This document shows, in pieces, positions 1 through 9,298 of a DNA stretch of 64,000 bases (position 1 is its first letter; every line of letters begins with the position of its first letter). The notes beneath the pieces are model-generated. The model was given only the letters and a program-made list of their open reading frames with translations, did not search any database and had not been told where the DNA came from. The position numbers and the translations under genes are program-made. This stretch comes from Bradyrhizobium sp. 4 (lineage in GTDB: Bacteria > Pseudomonadota > Alphaproteobacteria > Rhizobiales > Xanthobacteraceae), in contig NZ_CP064686.1 of NCBI RefSeq assembly GCF_023100905.1, forward strand, positions 2,852,001-2,916,000. The letters are read 5' to 3'.

Positions 1-1095
1 AATCTCGCCACGGTCTACCCGCTGATCATCAACTCGAAGGTCGCCAAGGAGCACGCGACCCCGGAAGATCCCTGGGCCACCGCTTGGCTGAAGGAGCACA
101 CCGCCGGCAGCGGCGCTTACGTCATCGAGAGCTTCAAGCCCGGTGAGCAGGTGATCATCAAGCGCAACGAGGATTGGAACCGGGGCTCGCCCGACAAGCC
201 GGCGTTCTTCAAGCGCGTGATCGTGCAGTCCGTGCCGGAGCCCGCGACCCGCGCCAACCTTGTCGAGCGCGGCGACGCCGATCTCGTCGTCGATCTCCAG
301 GCCAGCGACGTGCAATCGCTCGAGGCCAAGGGCAAGCTCAAGGTGATCTCGACGCCGCAATACAATTCGATCACCTTCGTCTCGATGAACAATCAGATCC
401 CGCCCTTCGACAACGTCAACGTGCGCCGCGCCGTCGCGTTCGCGCTGCCCTATGAGGACATGTTCAAGGCTGCCCTGTTCGGCCGCGGAGCTCCGCTGTT
501 CGGTGCGACTTGGCCGGATGGCAAGCCGCTGAACGGCATCTATCCGTTCCAGGCGCCGGTGAAGACCGATCTCGACAAGGCGAGGGAATATTTGAAGGCC
601 GCCGGGCTCCCGGAGGGCTTTTCGACCACCTTCAGCTTCAACGTCGGTCAGGCCTCGACCGCGGAGCCGATGGCGGCTCTCGTGAAGGAATCGCTTGCCA
701 AGATCGGGATCAAGGTCGACATCCAGAAGCTGCCGGACGCGCAGATGTCGACGCAGATCAACGAGAAGAAGCTGCCCTTGTTCACGGAAGGCATCGTCGC
801 CTGGCTGCCCTCGACCGATTACTTCTACCGCAACTTCTACACCGGCAATCAGCGCTGGAATTACAGCTCGATTAACAATCCGGAGCTGGCGACCATCGCG
901 CAGGAAGCGCGCTTCGAGCCCGACAAGGCCAAGTACGAGGAAGCCGGCCGCAAGCTCAATGCGATCCATTTCAGCGAGATGCCTCAGATTCCGCTGTGGC
1001 AACCGAACCAGGACGCTGTGATGGCCTCGTCGATCGAGGGCTACACCTACGAATTCCACCGTCAGGTCGACTATCGCGACGTCAGCCGCAAGTGA
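1..1095 (+). CDS. ABC transporter substrate-binding protein, family 5 (5' end outside window)
   Basis: Periplasmic binding protein of the peptide/nickel/opine importer class (SBP_bac_5). The reading frame is open from base 1 to the TGA at 1093-1095, so 364 residues of the C-terminal part are present and the signal peptide lies upstream of the window. Typical family features are the stretch around NVNVRRAVAFALPYEDM and the closing part with IPLWQPNQDAVM. It is followed after 25 bases by two permeases and a fused ATPase, so it is the ligand-binding subunit of that importer. The ligand cannot be read from sequence; peptides, opines and other solutes are all possible for this family. Confidence 0.9.
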   Translation, partial: NLATVYPLIINSKVAKEHATPEDPWATAWLKEHTAGSGAYVIESFKPGEQVIIKRNEDWNRGSPDKPAFFKRVIVQSVPEPATRANLVERGDADLVVDLQASDVQSLEAKGKLKVISTPQYNSITFVSMNNQIPPFDNVNVRRAVAFALPYEDMFKAALFGRGAPLFGATWPDGKPLNGIYPFQAPVKTDLDKAREYLKAAGLPEGFSTTFSFNVGQASTAEPMAALVKESLAKIGIKVDIQKLPDAQMSTQINEKKLPLFTEGIVAWLPSTDYFYRNFYTGNQRWNYSSINNPELATIAQEARFEPDKAKYEEAGRKLNAIHFSEMPQIPLWQPNQDAVMASSIEGYTYEFHRQVDYRDVSRK

Positions 1096-1120
1096 TCTCG
1101 ACATGCAAGGGCTCTGAAAG

Positions 1121-2155
1121 GTGATGACCGGTTTTGGTGCGACGGTGGTGCGGGCGGGGAGGCGGCTTCTGTCGTCGCTGCCGGCGTTGTTCGGCGTGCT
1201 GGTCTTCACCTTTCTGCTGATGCGGGTCCTCCCCGGAGATCCCGCGGTGTTCTTCGCCTCGGGGCCCAACGCCGGCAAGGAGGAGATCGAGCAGATCCGC
1301 AAGCAGATGGGGCTCGACAAGTCGGTGCCGGAGCAGCTCGTGTTCTATCTCTCCGACATTGGCCGCGGCAATCTCGGCCGCTCCATGATGACGGGGCAGC
1401 CGGTCCTGAAGGACCTTCGCGAACGGCTGCCGGCCTCGCTCGAACTGACGTTCACGGCGTTGCTGATCGCATTGATTGCGGCGGTGCCGCTCGGCGTCGT
1501 CGCAGCCTTGAAACCGGGATCGCTGGTCGATCACGGCGTGCGGCTGTTCTGCGCGCTCGGCGTCTGCGTGCCGACCTTCGTCTCGGGCCTGCTGCTGATC
1601 TATGTGTTCTACTATCTGCTCGGCCTTGCGCCTGATCCGACCGGGCGGATCGACGTCTTCACCTCGCTGCCGCCGCAGCGCACCGGGTTCCTGTCGATCG
1701 ACTTCCTGCTCGCGGGAGACATCGAGGGCTGGTGGGCGACCTGCAAGCAGCTGATCCTGCCCGCGCTGAGTATGGCCCTGTTCGTCATCGCGCCGCTGGC
1801 GCGGATCACCCGTGCCTCGATGCTGGTCTCGCTCGGCAGCGATTTCGTGCGCACCGCGCGCTCGGTCGGATTGTCCTGGCAGAAGGTCGTCGTCACCTAT
1901 GCGCTGCGCAATGCGATCCTGCCCGTCATCACCATTGCCGGCATCGTGTTCTCGACCATGCTTGGCGCGAACGTCCTGGTGGAGAAGGTGTTCTCCTGGC
2001 CGGGCGTTGCCTCCTACGCGCTCGATGCGCTGCTGTCGTCCGACTATGCTCCGGTGCAGGGTTTCGTGCTGCTGATGGCTGGCATCTTTGTGCTGGTCAA
2101 TCTGGTCGTCGATATCTGCTACGGCATCGCCGATCCCAGGGTGTCGATCGGATGA
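1121..2155 (+). CDS. ABC transporter permease, DppB/OppB type
   Basis: Inner-membrane permease of 344 residues for the peptide-type importer that begins left of the window. It has an N-terminal membrane anchor (VFTFLLMRVLPGDPAVFF), the large loop usual for DppB proteins, several further hydrophobic segments, and the cytoplasmic coupling region near residues 245-265 (RTARSVGLSWQKV then YALRNAILP). Start: GTG at 1121 or ATG at 1124, directly after GAAAGG; the two cannot be separated. The stop overlaps the next permease start by ATGA (2152-2155), which indicates translational coupling. Confidence 0.9.
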   Translation: MMTGFGATVVRAGRRLLSSLPALFGVLVFTFLLMRVLPGDPAVFFASGPNAGKEEIEQIRKQMGLDKSVPEQLVFYLSDIGRGNLGRSMMTGQPVLKDLRERLPASLELTFTALLIALIAAVPLGVVAALKPGSLVDHGVRLFCALGVCVPTFVSGLLLIYVFYYLLGLAPDPTGRIDVFTSLPPQRTGFLSIDFLLAGDIEGWWATCKQLILPALSMALFVIAPLARITRASMLVSLGSDFVRTARSVGLSWQKVVVTYALRNAILPVITIAGIVFSTMLGANVLVEKVFSWPGVASYALDALLSSDYAPVQGFVLLMAGIFVLVNLVVDICYGIADPRVSIG

Positions 2156-3000
2156 CCAGCGCAACCCTCCGCCATTCGGTCTGGATTTTGCGCGGCAACC
2201 CGCTGACCGGCGTCGCCGCGGCCGGTGTCCTGCTGTTCGTCCTTGTCGCGATCTTCGGACCGTGGCTGGTGCCCTATGATCCCATTGTCTCCAATGTCTC
2301 GGAGGCCCTGCAGCCGCCGAGCGCGGCGCACCTCGCCGGCACCGACCAGCTCGGGCGCGACGTGTTCAGCCGCCTCGTCGTTGCGGCCCGACTCGACCTC
2401 GCCATCGCGGTCTCGGCGGTCGGCATCTCCTTCGTGATCGGCGCTGTCGTCGGCTCCTTCTGCGGCTATGCCGGCGGCAGGCTCGACCGCTCGGTCGGCC
2501 GCTTCGTCGATGTCATGATGGCCTTTCCGCTGTTTGTGCTGGCGATGGCGATGGTTGCGGCGCTCGGCAATCGGATCGAGAACATCGTGATTGCGACCGC
2601 GATCATCAACCTTCCCTTCTACATCCGCTTCGCGCGCGCCGAGGTCAACGTCCGGCGCAATGTCGGCTGGGTGGAGGCGGCGCGTTCCTGCGGCGAGAGC
2701 CATTTCTCGGTGGTGCTGCGCTTCCTGCTGCCGAACATCCTGCCGGCGATGGCGGTGCAGATCTCGCTCAACCTCGGCTGGGCGATCCTGAACGCTGCCG
2801 GACTCTCCTTCATTGGGCTTGGCGTCAAGCCGCCGACGCCGGAATGGGGCATCATGGTCGCGGAGGGCGCCCGCTTCATCTCGACGGGGCGGTGGTGGTT
2901 GGTAGCCTTTCCGGGCCTCGCATTGATGATGGCCGTGCTGTGCTTCAACCTCCTCGGTGACGGGATGCGGGACATTCTCGATCCGCGCATGCGCACATGA
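2152..3000 (+). CDS. ABC transporter permease, DppC/OppC type
   Basis: Second inner-membrane permease (282 residues) of the first peptide-type importer. The family signature is the N-terminal segment with PYDP and GTDQLGRDVFSRL, followed by about five membrane segments and an EAA-like coupling loop (VEAARSCGESHFSVVLRFLL) that contacts the ATPase. The ATG at 2152 overlaps the stop of the upstream permease, and its own stop overlaps the ATPase start at 2997, so the genes form one translationally coupled unit. Confidence 0.9.
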   Translation: MTSATLRHSVWILRGNPLTGVAAAGVLLFVLVAIFGPWLVPYDPIVSNVSEALQPPSAAHLAGTDQLGRDVFSRLVVAARLDLAIAVSAVGISFVIGAVVGSFCGYAGGRLDRSVGRFVDVMMAFPLFVLAMAMVAALGNRIENIVIATAIINLPFYIRFARAEVNVRRNVGWVEAARSCGESHFSVVLRFLLPNILPAMAVQISLNLGWAILNAAGLSFIGLGVKPPTPEWGIMVAEGARFISTGRWWLVAFPGLALMMAVLCFNLLGDGMRDILDPRMRT

Positions 3001-4667
3001 GCGGGGAATTGCTCAGGATCGACGATCTCCACGTCGCATTCTCGACGCGACGAGGGATGGTCGAGGCCGTGCGCGGAGTCACGCTCAATGTCGAAGCCGG
3101 CGAGATGCTCGGCCTCGTCGGCGAGAGCGGCTCTGGCAAATCGGTCACCGGTTTTGCCACGACGCGGCTGCTCGATGCGGCCGGCCGCGTCACCGCAGGC
3201 AAGATCCTGTTTCGCGGGCAGGACGTCACAAAACTTAGGGGTGACGATCTCCGGCAGCTCCAGGGCGCCGCGATGTCGATGATCTTCCAGAACCCACGGG
3301 CGGCGCTCAATCCGATCCGCGCGATCGGCCTGCAGATCGCGGACGCGATCCTCACGCACAAGCGGATATCGAAGGACGCCGCCCGCGCCGAAGCGCTGGA
3401 GCTGTTGCGCGCCGTCCAGATCCGCGACCCCGAGACGCGGATGAACGCCTATCCGCACGAACTCTCCGGCGGCATGTGCCAGCGCGTCATGATCGCGATT
3501 GCGATCTCCTGCAATCCGGCGCTCTTGATCGCCGACGAGCCGACGACCGGGCTCGACGTCACCACGCAGAAGGTGGTGATGGACCTCCTGGCGGAGATTG
3601 CCGCCGCGCGTGGCATGGCGACGATCCTGATCACGCACGATCTCGGGTTAGCGGCGCGATATTGCCGCCGCATTGCGGTGATGGAGCGCGGCCGCATCGT
3701 CGAAGAGGCGAGCCCCAGGACGCTGTTCAGTGCGCCGCAGCACGCCTATACCAGGCGTCTGGTGGCGGCGTCGCCGACCGCGACCTCCGGGATCGCGGAC
3801 CTCGTGACGGAAGAAGAGCGGGAAGGCTATGCGGCTGTCGTCAGCAGGCCCAGGCAGGAGCCCGTTCACGGGACTCCGCCGCTCCTGGAAGTGCGCAAGC
3901 TCGCAAAACGCTTCGACGAGGGCGCTGCGGCGGTGGCGGACTTCTCGATGACGATGGCCGGCGGCGAGAGCGTCGGCCTCGTCGGTGAATCCGGCTCCGG
4001 CAAGAGCACGACGTCGCGCATGATTTGCCGCCTGATCGATCCGAGCGAGGGCGAGATCGTGTTCGACGGGCAGTCGATCGGCCACGTGGCGTCGCGCGAC
4101 TTTCATCGCTCGCGCTTCCGCAAAGACATCCAGATGGTGTTCCAGGACCCGAACGAGAGCCTCAACCCGCGCTTCACCGCCTTCGATTGCATCGCCCATC
4201 CCCTGATGCGGCTCGACGGCATGCGTGGGGGCGATGCGCTGCGCAAGCGGGTGGAAGACTGCGCCGTTCGTGTGGGGCTGCCGCAGGATCTGTTGCCGCG
4301 CTTTCCGCATCAGCTCTCCGGCGGCCAGAAGGCGCGCGTCGGCATCGCCCGCGCCATCGCCTGCCGGCCGCGGCTCCTGGTGCTGGACGAGCCGACCGCT
4401 GCGCTCGACGTCTCCGTGCAGGCGGTGGTGCTGCAACTGCTCGACCGCCTGCGGCGCGAGAACGACATCGCGCTGCTGTTCGTCAGCCATGATCTCAACG
4501 TGGTGCGCATGCTCTGCGATCGCACCATCGTGCTGCGCAATGGCGGCATCGTGGAGCAGGGCGAGAGCCGGGCGCTGTTCGACAATCCCAAGACCGACTA
4601 CACGCGCAAGCTGGTCGAGGCGATCCCGCATATCGAGACCGGGCCAGTGCTGGCGGCCGCGCTTTGA
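2997..4667 (+). CDS. Fused double ABC ATPase (DppD-DppF type)
   Basis: Energising subunit of the first importer, 556 residues, with two complete nucleotide-binding domains in one chain. The first half has Walker A GESGSGKS, signature LSGGM and Walker B LLIADEPTTG; the second half repeats GESGSGKST, LSGGQKARVGIARAIA and LLVLDEPTAALD. Both halves carry switch histidines (ITHDLG, VSHDLN). Double-length ATPases of this kind (GsiA-like) are known and replace separate D and F subunits. Start ATG 2997 overlaps the upstream stop by four bases. The second importer downstream keeps its ATPases separate. Confidence 0.92.
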   Translation: MSGELLRIDDLHVAFSTRRGMVEAVRGVTLNVEAGEMLGLVGESGSGKSVTGFATTRLLDAAGRVTAGKILFRGQDVTKLRGDDLRQLQGAAMSMIFQNPRAALNPIRAIGLQIADAILTHKRISKDAARAEALELLRAVQIRDPETRMNAYPHELSGGMCQRVMIAIAISCNPALLIADEPTTGLDVTTQKVVMDLLAEIAAARGMATILITHDLGLAARYCRRIAVMERGRIVEEASPRTLFSAPQHAYTRRLVAASPTATSGIADLVTEEEREGYAAVVSRPRQEPVHGTPPLLEVRKLAKRFDEGAAAVADFSMTMAGGESVGLVGESGSGKSTTSRMICRLIDPSEGEIVFDGQSIGHVASRDFHRSRFRKDIQMVFQDPNESLNPRFTAFDCIAHPLMRLDGMRGGDALRKRVEDCAVRVGLPQDLLPRFPHQLSGGQKARVGIARAIACRPRLLVLDEPTAALDVSVQAVVLQLLDRLRRENDIALLFVSHDLNVVRMLCDRTIVLRNGGIVEQGESRALFDNPKTDYTRKLVEAIPHIETGPVLAAAL

Positions 4668-4720
4668 GGTCTCGACCGGTCCCAATGGTGCGGATATCCC
4701 GCTGGCGAAGGTCCGGTTAG

Positions 4721-4736
4721 TGGCATACCATTTGCA
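4721..4736 (+). promoter_or_regulatory. Candidate sigma-54 (RpoN) -24/-12 promoter
   Basis: The sequence TGGCATACCATTTGCA matches the sigma-54 consensus (TGGCAC, then TTGCA), with the invariant GG (4722-4723) and GC (4734-4735) exactly ten bases apart. It lies in the 141-base gap before the second peptide-type operon, about 70 bases upstream of its first start codon, on the correct strand. The only clear departure is T for C in TGGCAC. The enhancer-binding protein is not identifiable here. Confidence 0.6.
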
Positions 4737-4808
4737 CGCCAATGAGCTCTGGTTTCACCTGTTCTTGGCCAACGATGGCCGGCATCACGGCACTATTGGG
4801 AGGATTTC

Positions 4809-6410
4809 ATGGATCGCAGGACCGTATTGAAGGGACTGGCCGGCGCGGGCGGTCTGGCACTGAGCGGCCTCTCGGCCCCGGCGATCGCACAAGGCGCCTC
4901 CGCGCGCACCCTGCGCTTCGTGCCGCAGGCAAACCTCGCCAATTTCGACCCGATCTGGGGCACGCAATATGTCGTGCGCAATGCCGCCGCGCTGGTCTGG
5001 GATACGCTCTACGGCGTCGATTCCTCGCTGCAGCCGCAGCGGCAGATGGTCGAATCCGAGGAAGTGACCGACGACGGCACCACCTGGACCTTCAAGCTGC
5101 GTTCGGGGCTCAAATTCCACGATGGCGAGCCGGTGCTGAGCAAGGACGTCGTTGCGAGTCTCACCCGCTGGGCGGCGCGCGATCCCATGGGGCTGATGCT
5201 CAAGGCGCTGCAGCAGGAGCTCACCGCTGTCGATGATCGCACCTTCAAATGGGTGCTGAAGCAGCCATTCCCGAAGATGCTCTATGCGCTTGGCAAGAAC
5301 AACTCGCCTTGCGCCTTCATCATGCCGGAGCGCATTGCGCAGACCGACCCATTCAAGCAGATCGGCGATTATGTCGGCTCGGGGCCGATGAAGTTCGCCA
5401 AGGGTGAGTGGGTCCCCGGCGCGAAAGCCGTGTTCGAAAAATTCGCCGACTATGTGCCGCGGCAGGAGAAGGCGTCGTGGCTCGCCGGCGGCAAGCAGAT
5501 GCTGCTCGACCGCGTCGAATGGATCGTGATGCCCGATCCGGCGACCGCCGCGGCCGCGTTGCAGAACGGCGAGATCGACTGGTGGGAGAACCCGATCGCG
5601 GACCTCGTCCCGGTCCTGAAGAAGAACAAGAACATCAGCGTCGACATCGGCGATCCCCTCGGCAATGTCGGCTCGTTCCGCATGAACTTCCTCTATCCGC
5701 CCTTCAACGACGTGCGGGCCCGGCGCGCAGTGCTGATGGCGATGAGCCAGGAAGATTACATGCGTGCGCTCGTCGGCGACGACAATTCGCTGTGGAAGTC
5801 GCTGCCCGGCTTCTTCACGCCCGATACGCCGCTCTACACCGAGGCGGGCGGCGAGGTCCTGAAGGGCAAGCGCGATCTCGACGCTGCCAAGAAGCTGCTC
5901 GCCGAGAGCGGCTATTCCGGCCAGCCGGTGACGTGCCTGGTGGCGCAGGACCAGCCGATCACCAAGGCGTTCGGCGATGTGACCGCCGATCTCTTGAAGA
6001 AGCTCGGTATGAATGTCGACTTCGTCGCGACCGATTGGGGCACGGTCGGCTCCCGCCGCGCACAGAAGACACCGCCCGGGCAGGGCGGCTGGAACATGTT
6101 CCACACCTGGCATGCGGGTTCGGACTGCATCAATCCGGCGCCCTACACCGCCATCCGCGCCAATGGCGACAAAGCCTGGTTCGGCTGGCCCAACAGCCCC
6201 GGCACCGAGAAGGAGGTTACGTCCTGGTTCGAAGCCAAGAACCTCGACGAGGAGAAGGCCGCGGTCGCCCGCCTCAACAAGGTTGCGCTCGAGGACGTCG
6301 TCTACGCGCCGACCGGCTTCTTCCTCAGCTACACGGCCTGGCGCAAGAACGTTTCCGGCATCACGAAAGGGCCGCTGCCGTTCTTCTGGGGCGTGTCGAA
6401 ATCCGCATGA
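4809..6410 (+). CDS. ABC transporter substrate-binding protein, family 5
   Basis: Periplasmic ligand-binding subunit (533 residues) of the second peptide-type importer. The N-terminus MDRRTVLKGLAGAGG is a twin-arginine signal (RRTVLK), so it is probably exported folded through Tat and cleaved after APAIA. The body has standard family features such as FKLRSGLKFHDGEPV and FNDVRARRAVLMAM. Start ATG 4809 has a strong ribosome site (GGGAGGATTTC). It leads an operon of two permeases and two ATPases running to 10287 and has a candidate sigma-54 promoter upstream. The ligand is unknown. Confidence 0.92.
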   Translation: MDRRTVLKGLAGAGGLALSGLSAPAIAQGASARTLRFVPQANLANFDPIWGTQYVVRNAAALVWDTLYGVDSSLQPQRQMVESEEVTDDGTTWTFKLRSGLKFHDGEPVLSKDVVASLTRWAARDPMGLMLKALQQELTAVDDRTFKWVLKQPFPKMLYALGKNNSPCAFIMPERIAQTDPFKQIGDYVGSGPMKFAKGEWVPGAKAVFEKFADYVPRQEKASWLAGGKQMLLDRVEWIVMPDPATAAAALQNGEIDWWENPIADLVPVLKKNKNISVDIGDPLGNVGSFRMNFLYPPFNDVRARRAVLMAMSQEDYMRALVGDDNSLWKSLPGFFTPDTPLYTEAGGEVLKGKRDLDAAKKLLAESGYSGQPVTCLVAQDQPITKAFGDVTADLLKKLGMNVDFVATDWGTVGSRRAQKTPPGQGGWNMFHTWHAGSDCINPAPYTAIRANGDKAWFGWPNSPGTEKEVTSWFEAKNLDEEKAAVARLNKVALEDVVYAPTGFFLSYTAWRKNVSGITKGPLPFFWGVSKSA

Positions 6411-6427
6411 CCTTGCGCTGAAGCCAG

Positions 6428-7369
6428 ATGCTCTCCTACATCCTCCGGCGTATCGCCTCGACCTTGCCAGTGATGGCGATCGTCGCGCTGTTCGTGTTCA
6501 GCCTGCTCTACATCGCGCCGGGTGATCCCGCCGTGGTGATCGCAGGCGATCAGGCAAGTCCGGATGATGTGGAGCGCATCCGTCAGAGCCTCGGCCTCGA
6601 TCGACCCTTCCTGATCCAGTTCGGCAGCTGGGTCTGGCGCATTCTGCACGGCGATCTCGGCACCTCGATCTTCACCAATCTGCCGGTCTCGACGATGATC
6701 GGCCAGCGTCTCGGGCCGACGCTGTCGCTGATGATGGTCACGCTCCTGCTCACGATCGTGGTCGCGGTGCCGCTCGGCGTGCTGGCGGCCTGGAAGGCGG
6801 GAAGCCTGATCGACCGGGCCATCATGGCCTTTGCCGTGTTCGGCTTCTCCCTGCCGGTCTTCGTCGTCGGCTATGTCCTCGCCTACGTTTTCGCACTGGA
6901 GCTCGAATGGCTTCCCGTGCAGGGCTATACGCCGCTCGCCCAGGGCGTCTGGCCATGGCTGCAAAACCTGATCCTGCCCGCGATCGCACTCGGCTGTGTC
7001 TACATCGCACTGATCGCGCGTATCACGCGCGCCACCATGCTCGAAGTGTTGCAGCAGGACTATATCCGCACTGCGCGCGCCAAGGGCCTCGGGCAGGGCG
7101 GCATCCTGTTCGTCCACGCGCTGAAGAACGCGGCCGTGCCGATCGTCACGGTGATCGGGATCGGCATCGCGCTCCTGATCGGCGGCGCGGTCGTCACGGA
7201 GAGCGTGTTCGCCATTCCCGGCCTCGGCCGGCTCACGATCGACGCGATCCTGCGTCGCGATTATCCCGTCATCCAGGGCATCGTGTTGCTGTTCAGCTTC
7301 GTCTACGTCCTCGTCAATCTGATGATCGACGTCATTTATACGCTCGTTGACCCGAGGATTCGCTATTGA
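6428..7369 (+). CDS. ABC transporter permease, DppB type
   Basis: Inner-membrane permease, 313 residues, of the second importer. It begins with the DppB-type anchor (MLSYILRRIASTLPVMAIVALFV cut here after 20: MLSYILRRIASTL), then the periplasmic loop with YIAPGDPAVVIAGDQASP and LGLDRPF, membrane helices, and the coupling loop near YIRTARAKGLGQGGILFVHA. The start lies 17 bases after the binding-protein stop, and the stop overlaps the following TTG start. Confidence 0.9.
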   Translation: MLSYILRRIASTLPVMAIVALFVFSLLYIAPGDPAVVIAGDQASPDDVERIRQSLGLDRPFLIQFGSWVWRILHGDLGTSIFTNLPVSTMIGQRLGPTLSLMMVTLLLTIVVAVPLGVLAAWKAGSLIDRAIMAFAVFGFSLPVFVVGYVLAYVFALELEWLPVQGYTPLAQGVWPWLQNLILPAIALGCVYIALIARITRATMLEVLQQDYIRTARAKGLGQGGILFVHALKNAAVPIVTVIGIGIALLIGGAVVTESVFAIPGLGRLTIDAILRRDYPVIQGIVLLFSFVYVLVNLMIDVIYTLVDPRIRY

Positions 7370-8289
7370 CCGACACGACCGTCAATCCGCAAGCGCTGCC
7401 GGCGGGCTTCGTCCTCGCGCCGCAACTGCCCGAGATCCTCCGGCCGGTCACGATCCGGCGCGGCTTCGTCGGGCTGCTGCGCGGCCATCCCACCGTTGCC
7501 ATCGGCGGCACGTTGCTGCTGTTGCTCGTCCTGATCGCGATCTTTGCGCCTTATCTTGGAACGGTGGATCCGACCGCGCTCGCGCCCGCCAAGCGCACCC
7601 GCGCGCCGTCGGCTGCCTTCTGGTTTGGCTCCGACGTGCTCGGTCGCGACATCTATTCGCGCGTGCTGTTCGGCGCGCGGGTCTCGCTCACGGTCGGACT
7701 GTCAGTTGCGATATTTGCCTCCGCAGTCGGTCTCGCCATCGGCATCGTCTCCGGCTTCATCCGCTGGGCCGACGGCATCTTGATGCGCTTCATGGACGGG
7801 TTGATGTCGATCCCGCCGATCCTGCTGGCGATCGCGCTGATGGCGCTGACACGCGGCAGCGTCGGCAACGTCATTCTCGCGATCACCGTCGCCGAAATTC
7901 CGCGGGTTTCCCGTCTTGTCCGTAGTGTCGTGCTGTCGCTGCGCGAGCAGCCTTACGTGGATGCGGCGGTCGCCTGTGGCACGCGCACACCGATGATCAT
8001 CCTGCGCCACATCCTGCCCAACACGCTGGCGCCGATGCTGATCCAGGCGACTTACATTTGCGCCAGCGCGATGATCACGGAGGCGATCCTGTCCTTCATC
8101 GGCGCGGGAACGCCGCCGACCATTCCGTCCTGGGGCAACATCATGGCGGAGGGGCGGGCGCTGTGGCAGGTCAAGCCCTACATCGTGTTCTTTCCGGCGG
8201 CCTTTCTGTCCGTCACCGTGCTCGCCGTCAACCTGCTCGGCGATGGCCTTCGCGATGCGCTCGATCCGCGCATGGCCAAGAGCCTCTGA
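7366..8289 (+). CDS. ABC transporter permease, DppC type (TTG start)
   Basis: Second permease of this importer, 307 residues. It shows the DppC signature (FGSDVLGRDIYSRVLFGARV), membrane helices, and a coupling loop (YVDAAVACGTRTPMIILRHI). The only reasonable start in frame is TTG at 7366, whose TTGA overlaps the upstream stop; no ATG or GTG occurs before the conserved region. The N-terminal extension before the first helix (about 45 residues) is longer than in the partner of the first importer. Confidence 0.88.
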   Translation: MTDTTVNPQALPAGFVLAPQLPEILRPVTIRRGFVGLLRGHPTVAIGGTLLLLLVLIAIFAPYLGTVDPTALAPAKRTRAPSAAFWFGSDVLGRDIYSRVLFGARVSLTVGLSVAIFASAVGLAIGIVSGFIRWADGILMRFMDGLMSIPPILLAIALMALTRGSVGNVILAITVAEIPRVSRLVRSVVLSLREQPYVDAAVACGTRTPMIILRHILPNTLAPMLIQATYICASAMITEAILSFIGAGTPPTIPSWGNIMAEGRALWQVKPYIVFFPAAFLSVTVLAVNLLGDGLRDALDPRMAKSL

Positions 8290-8308
8290 TGGCGAGGGGC
8301 TGATCGCG

Positions 8309-9298
8309 ATGGCACTGCTCGAAGTCGAGAATTTGCAAACCCACTTCCGTACGCCCAGCGGCATCAACCGCGCGGTGGAAGGCGTGTCGTTCCATGTCAA
8401 CGAGGGCGAGACGCTCGCCATCGTCGGCGAGTCCGGCTGCGGCAAGTCGGTGACCTCGATGTCGCTGATGCGGCTGATCCCGGAACCGCCGGGCAGGATC
8501 GCCGGCAGCATCCGTTTCGCGGGCAAGGACCTGCTGCAAATGTCGGATCGCGAGATGCGCGCGATCCGCGGCAACGACATCTCGATGATTTTTCAGGAGC
8601 CGATGACCAGCCTCAACCCGGTCCTGACCGTCGGGCGTCAAATCCGCGAAACGCTGATGATCCACCAGGGCCTGGACAAGCAAGCCGCGGAGGCACACGC
8701 GATCGAGATGTTGATTCTGGTCGGCATTCCCGAGCCGAAGCGCCGCGTGCGCGAATATCCGCATCAGCTTTCCGGCGGCATGCGCCAGCGCGTCATGATC
8801 GCCATTGCACTCGCCTGCAATCCAAAACTTCTCATTGCCGACGAGCCGACCACCGCGCTCGACGTGACGATCCAGGCGCAGATCCTGAAGCTGATGCTGG
8901 ATCTCAAGCACCGGGTTGGCGCGGCGATCATCCTGATCACCCACGATCTCGGCGTGGTCGCCGAGATCGCCGAGCGCGTCATGGTCATGTATGCCGGCCG
9001 TAAGGTCGAGGAGGCGCCGGTGGCGGACCTGTTCCGTTCGCCGCGTCATCCGTACACGCAGGGCCTGCTCGGTGCAGTGCCGCGGCTCGGCTCGTCGCTG
9101 ACCGGCACCGCGAGGCGGCTGGCAGAGATCCCGGGGCAGGTGCCTGACCTGCGCAAGCCCATCGTCGGCTGCGTCTTCGCCGGACGTTGCGCGCTCGCGA
9201 CCGATCTGTGCCGGCAGTACGGGCCGGGGCTCGAAGAGAAGGGGCCACGTCACGTCGTGGCCTGCCACTATGCGGCCAAGGGAGCGGTCGCGGCATGA
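8309..9298 (+). CDS. ABC transporter ATPase, DppD type
   Basis: Nucleotide-binding subunit, 329 residues. It has Walker A GESGCGKS, signature LSGGMRQRVMIAIAL, Walker B LLIADEPTTALD and switch histidine ITHDLG. The C-terminal oligopeptide-transporter extension includes a cysteine-containing GCVFAGRC segment typical of the DppD/OppD group. An in-frame ATG at 8243 would overlap the upstream permease; the ATG at 8309 is chosen because GAGGGG lies ten bases upstream and the family starts there (MALLEVENLQTHF). Confidence 0.92.
   Translation: MALLEVENLQTHFRTPSGINRAVEGVSFHVNEGETLAIVGESGCGKSVTSMSLMRLIPEPPGRIAGSIRFAGKDLLQMSDREMRAIRGNDISMIFQEPMTSLNPVLTVGRQIRETLMIHQGLDKQAAEAHAIEMLILVGIPEPKRRVREYPHQLSGGMRQRVMIAIALACNPKLLIADEPTTALDVTIQAQILKLMLDLKHRVGAAIILITHDLGVVAEIAERVMVMYAGRKVEEAPVADLFRSPRHPYTQGLLGAVPRLGSSLTGTARRLAEIPGQVPDLRKPIVGCVFAGRCALATDLCRQYGPGLEEKGPRHVVACHYAAKGAVAA

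Noticed and set aside
4785..6113. 442-codon open frame on the minus strand
   Set aside because: It is antisense to the binding-protein gene and shows no protein family or start signals.
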